Assembly (NCBI RefSeq): GCF_014646255.1 | Contig: NZ_BMNC01000001.1 | Location: forward strand, 999,722-1,063,721 | Length of the DNA: 64,000 nt | Reading direction: 5' to 3' | Source: Lentzea pudingi | Lineage (GTDB): Bacteria > Actinomycetota > Actinomycetes > Mycobacteriales > Pseudonocardiaceae | Part shown: piece after piece, positions 8,288 through 16,887 of the stretch | Layout of the letters: each line of letters starts with the position of its first letter | Numbering within the stretch: position 1 is the stretch's first letter | Program-made: the position numbers and the translations under genes | The notes under the pieces: generated by a model | Databases searched by the model: none | Told to the model about the DNA's origin: nothing | Seen by the model: only the letters and a program-made list of their open reading frames with translations

Positions 8288-9648
8288 CCGACGCACAGGA
8301 GAACCGCCGGCAGGTCCTCTACTGGCGGTTGCTGTCCCGGCTGTTCGACCACGAGGAACAGTCCACACTGGAGTCCGCGAGCCTGGCCGTGCTGCAGGAC
8401 ATCGGCCTGCCGCCCGCGCTGCTCGACGCGCAGGCGGGGATCGACTCGATCGTGCAGCGCCATCCCGATCTCGCCGCCGAGTTCGACGGCGTGATGGTCC
8501 CCGAAGCGGAGGACGAGCGCGACAAGGCGGCCGAGGTGCGGCGGGCCGCGCTGGTGTCGAAGGTGCTGCTCAACGTCTTCAGCACCGGCTCCGGTCCCGT
8601 CACGGCCGGGCAGCTGTCCCGCTGGCAGGCGGACGCGGGCTGGCTCGAACGCGCACTGGGCTGTCAGCCGGGCCAGCTGCGCGGAGGCGGCCGGCAGGCG
8701 GGCCGGACCGGCACCGGGAACGGGTCCGGCGCGCCGGACCTGAGCACCCTGATCCCGCGGATCGGCCCCGAACTCGGTGCCATGGAAGCGGATCTGGTCA
8801 AGCGCATGCGCCTGCGCGAGGTGCTCGCGGACCCGGCGCTCGCCGCCCAGCTCACGCCGAGCATGTCGCTGATCGAGCAGTTGTTGCGGGACAAGGACAA
8901 CCTGTCCGGGGTGGCGCTGGCCAACGCCAAGTCGCTGATCCGCCGGTACGTGGACGAGGTGGCCGAGGTGCTGCGGACCGAGGTCGAGAAGGCCTCGGCG
9001 GGCACGCTCGACCGGTCGGTGCCGCCCAAGCGGGTGTTCCGCAACCTCGACCTCGACCGCACCATCTGGAAGAACCTGACGAACTGGAGCCCGGAGGAGG
9101 AGCGGCTCTACGTCGACCGCCTCTACTACCGGCAGACGGCGCGCAAGACCACGCCGCAGCGGCTGATCGCGGTGGTCGACCAGTCCGGTTCCATGGTCGA
9201 CTCGATGGTCAACTGCGCGATCCTGGCGTCCATCTTCGCCGGGCTGCCCAAGGTCGACGTGCATCTGATCGCCTACGACACGCAGGCGCTGGACCTCACG
9301 CCGTGGGTGAACGACCCGTTCGAGACGTTGCTGCGCACCAAGCTCGGCGGCGGCAACGACGGCATGGTCGCGATGGCCATGGCCCAGGCGAAGATCGCCG
9401 AGCCGGCGAACACGGTGGTCGTGTGGATCTCCGACTTCTACGAGACCCGCATCGAGCAACTTTTCGACTGCATGGCGGCGATCCACCGCTCTGGCGCCAA
9501 GTTCATCCCGGTCGGCTCCGTCACGAGCTCGGGCCGCGGCAGCGTGAACCCGTGGTTCCGCGAGCGGTTCAAGGACCTGGGCACACCGGTGGTCTCCGGC
9601 CACGTCCGCAAGCTCGTCCACGAGCTCAAGACCTTCCTCACCTCCTGA
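8284..9648 (+). CDS. VWA domain protein (MoxR partner)
   Basis: The ATG at 8284 forms an ATGA overlap with the upstream stop. A long helical N-terminal region (about 1-285) precedes a von Willebrand factor A domain starting at about residue 293. The MIDAS motif DQSGS is intact (Asp299, Ser301, Ser303), and a following GGGNDG loop supplies another likely metal ligand. This is the classic architecture of VWA proteins paired with MoxR-type AAA+ ATPases, where the VWA subunit is thought to select or hold the client while the ATPase remodels it. It is followed 31 bp later by the MoxR gene. No signal or TM segment, so it is cytosolic. Confidence 0.85.
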   Translation: MTDAQENRRQVLYWRLLSRLFDHEEQSTLESASLAVLQDIGLPPALLDAQAGIDSIVQRHPDLAAEFDGVMVPEAEDERDKAAEVRRAALVSKVLLNVFSTGSGPVTAGQLSRWQADAGWLERALGCQPGQLRGGGRQAGRTGTGNGSGAPDLSTLIPRIGPELGAMEADLVKRMRLREVLADPALAAQLTPSMSLIEQLLRDKDNLSGVALANAKSLIRRYVDEVAEVLRTEVEKASAGTLDRSVPPKRVFRNLDLDRTIWKNLTNWSPEEERLYVDRLYYRQTARKTTPQRLIAVVDQSGSMVDSMVNCAILASIFAGLPKVDVHLIAYDTQALDLTPWVNDPFETLLRTKLGGGNDGMVAMAMAQAKIAEPANTVVVWISDFYETRIEQLFDCMAAIHRSGAKFIPVGSVTSSGRGSVNPWFRERFKDLGTPVVSGHVRKLVHELKTFLTS

Positions 9649-9679
9649 CCTCCTTCTGCTCGAAAGGCACCACGAGACC

Positions 9680-10792
9680 ATGTCCGACCTGTTGCGCGCC
9701 CCCGCCGAGCTCAAGTACGCCGAGGAACTCGACTGGCTGGAGTCGGTCGACGACAACCCCAAGCCGTTCTCCTGGCGGTTGTCGCCGAAGATGATCCGCC
9801 TGTTCGTCCTGGGCGCCGAGCGGTCCGACGGCCTGGAGCGGGAGATCGCGCAGAAGTGGTTCGGCGACCGCGGCATCGTCGAGCGGGCGATCGTCACGCT
9901 GGCGTCCGACCGCGGCCTGCTGCTCATCGGCGACCCCGGCACCGGCAAGAGCTGGCTCGCCGAGTTGCTGGCCGCCGCGATCTCCCGCAACTCCACGCAG
10001 GTGGTGCAGGGCACCGCCGGCACCACCGAAGACCACATCAAGTACTCGTGGAACGTGTCGATGGTGATCGCCAAGGGCCAGTCCCGCGCGTCGATGATCC
10101 CGTCGCCGATCATGAACGCGATGGAGTCCGGCACCATCGGCCGGTTCGAGGAGCTGACCCGCTCGACCAGCGACGTCCAGGACGCGCTGATCTCCATCCT
10201 GTCCGAGAAGTACATCTCGGTGCCGGAGCTCGACAGCGACAACATCGTGTTCGCCAAGCCCGGGTTCTCGGTCATCGCCACCGCGAACAGCCGTGACCGC
10301 GGCGTCAACGACCTGTCGTCGGCGCTGAAGCGGCGCTTCAACTTCGTGCGCATCCCGGTGGTGACGAACAAGAAGAGCGAGGCCGAGATCGTGCGGTTCC
10401 GCACGGAGGAACTGCTGCGCCGCCACCAGATCGAGCTGGACGTGCCGCCGACCCTGCTCGACGTGCTGCTGCGCAGCTTCGCCGACCTGCGCGCGGCCTC
10501 GGCCGCGGCGGGCAGCGACGACGAGAAGCTGGAGTCCGCGCTCTCCACCGCCGAGCAGATCGGTGTGCTGGAGGACGCCATCCTGCACAGCAACTTCTTC
10601 GGCACGAAGGCGCTGACCGCGCGCACGCTCGGTTCGTCGCTCGTGGGGTCGCTGTCGCGGCGGGCACCCGAGGACCTGGCGATCATGAACAAGTACCTGC
10701 ACGGCGTGGTCGAGCCGCGCGGCAAGGACGAGGGCGGGGAATGGCCGGAGTTCCTGGCCGGCGGCCGTGACACGATCGCCACCCTCTCGTGA
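9680..10792 (+). CDS. MoxR-type AAA+ ATPase
   Basis: A 370-aa AAA+ protein with Walker A GDPGTGKS (Lys90), a sensor-1-like stretch (SVIATANSRDRGVND) and an arginine-finger-like ALKRRFNF segment, in the order expected of MoxR/RavA-like ATPases. The start is the ATG after GAAAGGCACCACGAGACC. A Walker B-type stretch is not textbook here; the equivalent region reads RFEELTRSTSDVQDALISIL. MoxR ATPases act as metal- or cofactor-insertion chaperones or as protein remodellers with VWA partners, and such a partner is encoded directly upstream. The 3' end overlaps the next gene by 4 bases (GTGA), so the last two genes are translationally coupled. Confidence 0.88.
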   Translation: MSDLLRAPAELKYAEELDWLESVDDNPKPFSWRLSPKMIRLFVLGAERSDGLEREIAQKWFGDRGIVERAIVTLASDRGLLLIGDPGTGKSWLAELLAAAISRNSTQVVQGTAGTTEDHIKYSWNVSMVIAKGQSRASMIPSPIMNAMESGTIGRFEELTRSTSDVQDALISILSEKYISVPELDSDNIVFAKPGFSVIATANSRDRGVNDLSSALKRRFNFVRIPVVTNKKSEAEIVRFRTEELLRRHQIELDVPPTLLDVLLRSFADLRAASAAAGSDDEKLESALSTAEQIGVLEDAILHSNFFGTKALTARTLGSSLVGSLSRRAPEDLAIMNKYLHGVVEPRGKDEGGEWPEFLAGGRDTIATLS

Positions 10793-13509
10793 GCTTCGAG
10801 TCGCTGCGCACGCAGCTCACCGAGGCGGCGACGGCCTTCGCCGACGGACCCGGTGCCCTGGAGGGCATCCTGCTCGGCATGGTCGACGACGTCGACCGGG
10901 CGGTCTCCGAGCCGCTGGAGATCTTCCCGGTCTGCCACCACTCACCGTCGTCCGCGGTGGCCATGGCCCGTCGGCTGCGCGACAAGCAGCCGAAGGTGAT
11001 CTACCTGGAGCTGTGCGAGGACATGGCACCGCTGCTCACCGAGCTGCGCAACTGCCGTCTTCCCGTGGCGGTGCAGGCGTTCTCGAGCGAGGTCGACGGG
11101 TTCCCCGCCGAGTGGGCGCCGCTGTCGGTGGTCGCGCCGATCACCGAGGCGTCCGCGGAGTACCAGGCGATCGCCTACGCGCTCGACACCCCAGGTGTCG
11201 AGCTGGTCCTGGTGGACCGCTCCTCGGACCACGTGTTCCAGTGGCAGCCGCCGGAGACGAAGCAGGCGGACGAGGACGCGCTGCACGGCGACGCGGTCGG
11301 TGTGGAGATCGGCGACCTGCGGCCGCGCTTCGCCGAGCTGGAAGAACACCTGCTGCACCACGGCAAGGTGCGGCACTGGTCGGAGTGGTGGCACCAGTAC
11401 GTCGAGCTGCCGCTCGGCGACAGCGACCACGACACGTACCGCCAGGTGATGTTCCTGATCGGCAGCCTGTTCCGGCGGCTCGCGCCCGGTGATCCGCACC
11501 GGGTGCGCGTCGACGAGGACCGCGAGCGGTACATGTGGACCCGGATGCGCGAGCACCTGGCCGCCACGGGCGCGGACCCGGCGGACTGCCTGTACGTCTG
11601 CGGCGCCTTCCACGCGGCCAGCCGGGTCGCGGAGTTCGGCGTCGACGGCAGCGACGGTTTCGTGATCAGCCCGCGCAGCGCGACGGTGTGGCAGCACGGC
11701 CTGATCCCGTCGAGCCACGCGGCGATCGAGGCGCAGTTCGGTCTCGCGGCGGGTTCGGTGTCCATCGCGGCCACCGAGTGGGCGAAGAACCTGCGGCGCA
11801 CCAAGGTGAAACCGTTCCAGCTCGCCGGTCAGGCGGGTGCGAAGAAGGCCCGCAAGCCCGCCGCGCTGCCCGGCCCGGCCGCGGACCTCGCCACGGCCGA
11901 CCAGCTCTCCGGTTTCCTGCAGCGCCCGCCGGTGCTGGACCGGCTCGACGAGGCGGAGTTGCTCGACTGGTCCGTGGAGATCGTGCGGGCGGCCCGCCGC
12001 AACGGCTACCTGGCCTCCACCGCCGACGCCATCGCGGTATTCGAGACCTCGATCCTGCTGGCGGGCCTGCGCGACCGGGCGAGGCCGACGCCGTACGACT
12101 TCCAGGACGCCGCGGTCACCTGCATCGAGAAGGACGTCGTGCCCGGCCGCCGGGACGTCGGGCGCCTGGTCGAGATCATGATGGGCGGCGACCGCATCGG
12201 GCAGGTCGGCTACGACGCGCTGCCACCGCTGGCCCGCGACGTGCACGACCGCCTCGCTCCGCTCGACCTCAAGCTCCAGCAACGCGGCGTGCAGCGGGCC
12301 TTGCTCGACATCGCCTCACGGCCGGAGCTCGAGCCCTGCTCGAACCTGCTGTGGATGCTGCGCTACCTGATGCCGCACGGCGCGGCCCGCCCGATCATGG
12401 GCGAGCGCAAACTGGGCGAACGCCCGATCCAGGAGTCCTGGGACCTCGCCCTCGGCACCCACCAGCGCTCCCTGATCGAACTGGGCTACGAGGGCGTCAG
12501 CGTCGAACAGGTGGTGGAACAACGCCTGCGCCGCAGCGCCTACGCCCCGCAGGCGACGGCCGCGGGCGTCCTCGAAGCCGTCGAGGACGCCATCCGCTAC
12601 CTGCACAGCCCACGCCTGGCGAGCGAACTGGGCACCCGAGCGCTGGCGGTGCTGGCCGGCGAACGCACGGTCGACGGCGCCCCGGAGGTACTGCGCCGGT
12701 CCCGCCGCCTGCTCGCCTACTACCGCACGAACGAACCCGTGCTGCCGCAGTGGATCGAGTCCTTCGTCCGCACCGGCTACGCGCACTACTGCACCCTGCT
12801 GCCGACGGCGTTCACAGATGAGGAAGCCGGCGTGGACCAGGTGGCCGCCATGCTCGGCTTCCTGTTCAGCATGGAGTCCCTGGCCCTGTCCCTGGGCTGC
12901 GACCGCACCCAGCTGGAACTGGCGGTGACGCAGTCCCACCCGGAGGAACCGTCGAAGGTGGCGCTGCTGTGGGCCGCCCAGGTCCACCTGGGCACCCTGC
13001 CCCGCGCCGAACTGCGAGCCCGCTGCGACGCGCTGCTGGGCAACCCGCTGTCACTGCCCAGCTATCCCCGCTACCTCAGCGGTTTCGTGCACGCCCTGGA
13101 CCCGGTGCCGAGCCTGGTGGACTTCGTCGTGGAGACGATGTCCAACGCGTTCGCCCACCTGCCAGACCCACTGCTGCTGCCCTGGCTGCCCACCCTGATC
13201 AGCACCCTGCGCTCCCGAGGCGCACAGTTCGTCCCGCTGCTGATCCGCGAAGCGGGCCGCCTGTTCCCCGGCAGACTCCCCGCCCTGGACGAGTGGGTGC
13301 CGCCGTGGCTCGACCAACCCGCACCGGTCGCGGTGCGCGCGACCACCGGAAAGGGCCTGGCGCTGCTGAGCTCCCACCCCGCCACCTGCGACGCGCTGGC
13401 GGACCTGCTGGGGTGCGAGGGCTCGTGGCAGGCCGCGCCCGGCGGGGTGGTGCTGCTGGACCGCCACCCGGACACCGCGGTGGCGCTGGAGGCGCTGGAG
13501 GCCACCTGA
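10789..13509 (+). CDS. large DUF5682-type protein ending the SWIM/VWA/MoxR operon
   Basis: The GTG start overlaps the MoxR stop. The 906-aa product begins with a segment FPVCHHSPSSA (His50, His51) followed by KVIYLELCEDM, and later CGAFHAASRV (His275). Paired His near the first strand plus an acidic E-L-C/E motif and a second late His recall the EreA/ChaN/TIKI hydrolase-like superfamily, and DUF5682 has been the usual name for proteins in this operon position; both are from memory of family patterns. The remaining about 550 residues are helical, repeat-like and Leu/Ala/Arg-rich. No TM or signal segments. It is probably the effector or substrate-facing component of the system. Confidence 0.7.
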   Translation: MSFESLRTQLTEAATAFADGPGALEGILLGMVDDVDRAVSEPLEIFPVCHHSPSSAVAMARRLRDKQPKVIYLELCEDMAPLLTELRNCRLPVAVQAFSSEVDGFPAEWAPLSVVAPITEASAEYQAIAYALDTPGVELVLVDRSSDHVFQWQPPETKQADEDALHGDAVGVEIGDLRPRFAELEEHLLHHGKVRHWSEWWHQYVELPLGDSDHDTYRQVMFLIGSLFRRLAPGDPHRVRVDEDRERYMWTRMREHLAATGADPADCLYVCGAFHAASRVAEFGVDGSDGFVISPRSATVWQHGLIPSSHAAIEAQFGLAAGSVSIAATEWAKNLRRTKVKPFQLAGQAGAKKARKPAALPGPAADLATADQLSGFLQRPPVLDRLDEAELLDWSVEIVRAARRNGYLASTADAIAVFETSILLAGLRDRARPTPYDFQDAAVTCIEKDVVPGRRDVGRLVEIMMGGDRIGQVGYDALPPLARDVHDRLAPLDLKLQQRGVQRALLDIASRPELEPCSNLLWMLRYLMPHGAARPIMGERKLGERPIQESWDLALGTHQRSLIELGYEGVSVEQVVEQRLRRSAYAPQATAAGVLEAVEDAIRYLHSPRLASELGTRALAVLAGERTVDGAPEVLRRSRRLLAYYRTNEPVLPQWIESFVRTGYAHYCTLLPTAFTDEEAGVDQVAAMLGFLFSMESLALSLGCDRTQLELAVTQSHPEEPSKVALLWAAQVHLGTLPRAELRARCDALLGNPLSLPSYPRYLSGFVHALDPVPSLVDFVVETMSNAFAHLPDPLLLPWLPTLISTLRSRGAQFVPLLIREAGRLFPGRLPALDEWVPPWLDQPAPVAVRATTGKGLALLSSHPATCDALADLLGCEGSWQAAPGGVVLLDRHPDTAVALEALEAT

Positions 13510-13530
13510 ACCGGCAGTCCGGGTGGCGCC

Positions 13531-13610
13531 CGCTCACCGCCCGTCCCGCTCACCGCTCGTCCCGCTCACCGCCCGTCCCGCGCGGCGCCCGTCCCGCGCG
13601 GCGACGGGCC
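13531..13610. repeat. 16-bp tandem repeat, about five units
   Basis: Units start at 13531, 13547, 13563, 13579 and 13595. The first three are CGCTCACCGCYCGTCC; the fourth changes the left half to CGCGCGGCG and the fifth is diverged. The array sits 20 bp after the stop of the large operon-terminal gene and its last units fold into the adjacent hairpin. Confidence 0.7.
13587..13609 (+). terminator. hairpin after the MoxR operon
   Basis: GCCCGTC (13587-13593) pairs perfectly with GACGGGC (13603-13609) around a 9-base loop, inside the last units of the tandem repeat. There is no T-run, as is usual for actinobacterial hairpin terminators. Confidence 0.45.
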
Positions 13611-13717
13611 GGTGAGTCGGCGGCGAGGCCGTGCTCACCGGCCGTCCCGCTGCAGCGACGGTCTGGGGAGAGGGCCTTCCTCGTTGTGTCACGGGAGTCC
13701 CGAGGCGGACCCGGGCC

Positions 13718-14095
13718 TCGTCAACGATGGGCTGACAATGACTGCCGCAACAACGGCCAGACGGTGTGGACCTACAGGCAGGGACTGGCCGTCGGCGGGT
13801 TCGCCGAGGTGTGGCGTGCGACCGGCGACACCTGGTATCTCGACACCGCAATGCGTTTGGCGGACGCGGCCATCGTGAGCCCGGAGCTCACGAGAGGTGG
13901 TGTTCGAACCGAGTTCTGCGACGTCGCTCGAACTCCTGCGACGACGACCAGCAGTTCGCACGCCGGCGGGCGGACCTGGGTGTGGGCCGCGGACCGCGAC
14001 GCGCTGAACCGGATCGGCCGGCGCTGGGCCGGTGGCAGCCCGAACCGGCTCGACTGGCGCACCCAGGCGAGCGGCCTCGACGCGGTCATCGGGAG
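13718..14095 (+). pseudogene. GH76 (alpha-1,6-mannanase family) gene fragment
   Basis: In one frame the segment reads WADNDCRNNGQTVWTYRQGL, GLAVGGFAEVWRATGD, TAMRLADAAIV, then after a disrupted stretch AADRDALNRIGRRWAGG and LDWRTQASGLDAVIG. These blocks and their order match the second half of GH76 endo-mannanases. The catalytic N-terminal half is absent. Near 13918-13930 a neighbouring frame continues the CDDDQQF part, so a frameshift is also present. The fragment runs into the 3' end of the opposing LacI gene. It is the remains of a secreted mannan-degrading gene beside an active alpha-glucan operon. Confidence 0.65.
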
Positions 14096-15111
14096 CTGGG
14101 CGGCGCCGTCGAGTGGCGGGTCACCAGGCGCACGTCCAGGACGAGGTGGTCGGCGGGGCGGTCGCCGCCGCCGACGAGGGTGAGCAGGCGGTCGACGGCG
14201 TGGGTGGCCTTGCCGACGATGTCCTGCGCGATGGTCGTCAGCTTCGGCGTGATGTAGGCGCTGATGTCCAGGTCGTCGAAGCCGACGACGGACACCCTGT
14301 CCGGGACGCCGACCCCGGCCTCCCGCAGGCCCTCGATGAGGCCGATCGCCAGGATGTCCGCGGTGGCGAACACCGCCGTCGCGTCCGGGTGGGTGTCGAG
14401 CAGGCGCCTGCCGAGCGCGACGCCGTTCTCGTGCGTTGTGTTCACGGTCTCGACAGGACAGTCCGCAAAGGACACAGACGCTTCTTCGTACGCCTTGCGG
14501 AAGCCGAGGAAGCGTTCGTGCACCACGCCCACGTCGGTGAACGACGGGCCGGCGAAGACGATTCTGCGGTGTCCCAGCGAGAGCAGGTGCTCGGCGGCCA
14601 GGCGGGCGCCGGTGAAGTCGTCCGAACGCACGCCCGTGGTCAGCGGGTTGTCCGAGTAGCTGTCGATCGCGAGCACGGGGGTAGCGCCGGTGACCTGGCG
14701 GCGCAGGTCGGCGACCTCCTCGTCCAGGAAGCCCAGCAGCACCGCGCCGTCGAGGCTCCACGAGCGCAGCGCCTCGCCGATCTCGGACGTGTCGGCGACG
14801 CCGCGCAGCAGCAGGTGGTAGCCGCGCTTGCGGAGCCTGCGCTCTATCTGGCCGATGATCGCGATGTTGTGCGGGCTGATCGCGAGGCTGTCCTCGCTGG
14901 CGGCGGGCACGAGCAGGCCGATCAGGCGGGACTGGTTGGCGGCCAGGCTGCGGGCCGACGCGCTCGGCACGTACCCGCGTTCGTCGATGATCCGGCGCAC
15001 CCGCTCGATGGTCTCCGTCGAGACCCGCGCGCTCTTGCCGTTGATCACGTTCGACACGGTCATCACGCTGACGCCCGCCGCCTCCGCGATGTCCTTCAAG
15101 GTGACCCGCAA
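14086..15111 (-). CDS. LacI-family repressor of the adjacent alpha-glucan operon
   Basis: A LacI/GalR regulator: an N-terminal helix-turn-helix (VTLKDIAEAAGVSVMTVSNV), the hinge region with SARSLAANQS, and a periplasmic-binding-protein-like sugar-sensing domain ending with GFDDLDISAYITPKLTTI. The TTG start at 15111 is chosen because GGAGGGG lies 5 bases upstream and the HTH then begins at residue 3; a GTG 30 bases further out lacks a ribosome site. It is divergent from the GH13/ABC/GH87 operon, and a 12-bp palindrome TATAGCGCTATA lies between them, so it very probably represses that operon until an alpha-glucan oligosaccharide binds. Confidence 0.9.
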   Translation of the reverse strand: MRVTLKDIAEAAGVSVMTVSNVINGKSARVSTETIERVRRIIDERGYVPSASARSLAANQSRLIGLLVPAASEDSLAISPHNIAIIGQIERRLRKRGYHLLLRGVADTSEIGEALRSWSLDGAVLLGFLDEEVADLRRQVTGATPVLAIDSYSDNPLTTGVRSDDFTGARLAAEHLLSLGHRRIVFAGPSFTDVGVVHERFLGFRKAYEEASVSFADCPVETVNTTHENGVALGRRLLDTHPDATAVFATADILAIGLIEGLREAGVGVPDRVSVVGFDDLDISAYITPKLTTIAQDIVGKATHAVDRLLTLVGGGDRPADHLVLDVRLVTRHSTAPPSSR

Positions 15112-15134
15112 GTGCGCCCCTCCGATTTCCGCCG

Positions 15135-15190
15135 TTGACACCCACCGTGCCGCAGGCTAGCTTTCCACACCACGCAGATATAGCGCTATA
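15135..15190 (+). promoter_or_regulatory. promoter and LacI operator of the GH13/ABC/GH87 operon
   Basis: TTGACA (15135-15140), a 17-bp spacer and TAGCTT (15158-15163) form a good sigma-70-type promoter pointing at the GH13 gene. The perfect palindrome TATAGCGCTATA (15179-15190) lies just downstream, where a bound LacI-type protein would block transcription. The promoter overlaps the 5' leader of the divergent regulator gene, so both may be controlled. Confidence 0.7.
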
Positions 15191-15256
15191 CCTACTCTGA
15201 TCAGCGATGATCGGCGCACTGCTGCGCGCCTGGTCTCGAACGAGGGGAAACGCACC

Positions 15257-16870
15257 GTGACGACGGACAAGCCGGACGCGCCCTGGTGGCGCGGCGCGGT
15301 GATCTACCAGATCTACCCGCGCAGCTTCGCCGACGCGAACGGGGACGGGGTCGGTGACCTCGCCGGCGTGCGGTCGCGCCTCGGCCACCTGCGCGACCTG
15401 GGTGTCGACGCCATCTGGTTCACGCCCTGGTACCTCTCGCCGATGGCCGACGGCGGCTACGACGTGGCCGACTACCGCGCGATCGACCCCGCCTTCGGCA
15501 CCTTGGCCGACGCCGAGGCGCTCATCGCCGACGCCGCCGCGCTGGGCATCCGCACGATCGTCGACGTGGTGCCCAACCACGTGTCCAGCGAGCACGCCTG
15601 GTTCCAGGCCGCACTGAAAGCAGGGCCCGGATCGCCCGAGCGCGAACGCTTCTGGTTCCGCGAGGGCGACCTCCCCCCGACGAACTGGCGGTCGAGCTTC
15701 GCGGGCGGCACCTGGACCCGCGTCACCGAGGCCGACGGCCGGCCCGGCCAGTGGTACCTGCACCTGTTCGCGCCCGAGCAGCCCGACCTCAACTGGAACC
15801 ACCCCGACGTGCGGCGTGAGCACGAGGACGTGCTGCGGTTCTGGTTCGACCGCGGCGTGGCGGGCATCCGCGTCGACTCGGCGTCCATGCCGGTCAAGGA
15901 CCCGGCGCTACCCGAGGTGCCGGAGACCTACGCCGCCGGTGAGCACCCGTTCATCGACCGCGACGAGCTGCACGACATCTACCGCGGCTGGCGTGCCGTC
16001 GCGGACTCCTACGATGAACCGCGGGTGCTGGTCGGCGAGGTGTGGCTGGACGACCAGAAGCGGTTCGCCCGCTACCTGCGCGCCGACGAGATGCACTCGG
16101 CGTTCAACTTCGACTTCATGGGCCGCCCCTGGGACGCCAAGGAGCTGCGCGAATCCATCGCGTCCACTTTGGACGCCCACGCGCCCGTCGACGCGCCCGC
16201 CACCTGGGTGCTGTCCAACCACGACGTGACCCGTCCGGTGACGCGGTACGGCCGAGCGGAGACGTCGTTCTCCTTCCTGGCCAAGCGTTTCGGCGAACCC
16301 ACCGACCTCGGGCTGGGGGAGCGGCGCGCGCGGGCGGCGGCACTGCTGACGGCGGCGCTGCCGGGCACGCTCTACCTCTACCAGGGCGACGAGCTGGGCC
16401 TGCCTGAGGTCGAGGACCTGCCGCTGGAGGTGCTGCAGGACCCGATGCACTTCCGTTCGGAGGGCGTCGATCCCGGACGCGACGGCTGCCGCGTCCCGTT
16501 GCCCTGGACCAAGGACGGCCCATCGCACGGCTTCGGGCCCGAGGACGGCGAGCCGACCTGGTTGCCGCAGCCCGAGGGATGGGGGAGCCGGTCGGTCGAG
16601 GCGCAGCACGACGACCCCGCGTCGATGCTCTCGCTGTACCGGTCCGTGCTCGAAACCCGCCGCTCCGAACCAGGCCTGCGCGGGGAGTCCTTCGACTGGG
16701 TGGACCTGGGCCCGGACGCGATCGCCTTCCGCCGCGACGACGTGGTGTGCGTGGTCAACTTCGGCCCCGACCCGCTCCCGCTGCCTGCGCACCACGAGGT
16801 CCTGCTGACCAGCGCCCCGCTCGACGGGACCCGCCTGCCCACCGACGCCGCCGTGTGGCTGCGCGCGTAG
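15257..16870 (+). CDS. GH13 alpha-glucosidase (oligosaccharide-hydrolysing, cytoplasmic)
   Basis: A 537-aa GH13 enzyme without a signal peptide. Visible family motifs: IYQIYPRSFADANGDGVGD at the N-terminus, DVVPNH (region I), GIRVDSASM with the catalytic nucleophile Asp (region II), VGEVWL with the acid/base Glu (region III) and LSNHD (region IV). The pattern is that of oligo-1,6-glucosidase/maltase-type subfamilies that take imported oligosaccharides to glucose. It leads an operon with a sugar ABC importer and a secreted GH87-like glucanase, so its likely role is the final intracellular cleavage of alpha-linked gluco-oligosaccharides. The linkage preference is not readable. Confidence 0.9.
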   Translation: MTTDKPDAPWWRGAVIYQIYPRSFADANGDGVGDLAGVRSRLGHLRDLGVDAIWFTPWYLSPMADGGYDVADYRAIDPAFGTLADAEALIADAAALGIRTIVDVVPNHVSSEHAWFQAALKAGPGSPERERFWFREGDLPPTNWRSSFAGGTWTRVTEADGRPGQWYLHLFAPEQPDLNWNHPDVRREHEDVLRFWFDRGVAGIRVDSASMPVKDPALPEVPETYAAGEHPFIDRDELHDIYRGWRAVADSYDEPRVLVGEVWLDDQKRFARYLRADEMHSAFNFDFMGRPWDAKELRESIASTLDAHAPVDAPATWVLSNHDVTRPVTRYGRAETSFSFLAKRFGEPTDLGLGERRARAAALLTAALPGTLYLYQGDELGLPEVEDLPLEVLQDPMHFRSEGVDPGRDGCRVPLPWTKDGPSHGFGPEDGEPTWLPQPEGWGSRSVEAQHDDPASMLSLYRSVLETRRSEPGLRGESFDWVDLGPDAIAFRRDDVVCVVNFGPDPLPLPAHHEVLLTSAPLDGTRLPTDAAVWLRA

Positions 16871-16887
16871 TTCCCCCTGGAGAGACG

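Noticed and set aside
7954..10941. Very long antisense reading frame (about 995 codons) opposite the VWA and MoxR genes
   Set aside because: It contains no recognisable domain, has R/S/H-rich composition typical of antisense frames in high-GC DNA, and lies under well-supported genes.
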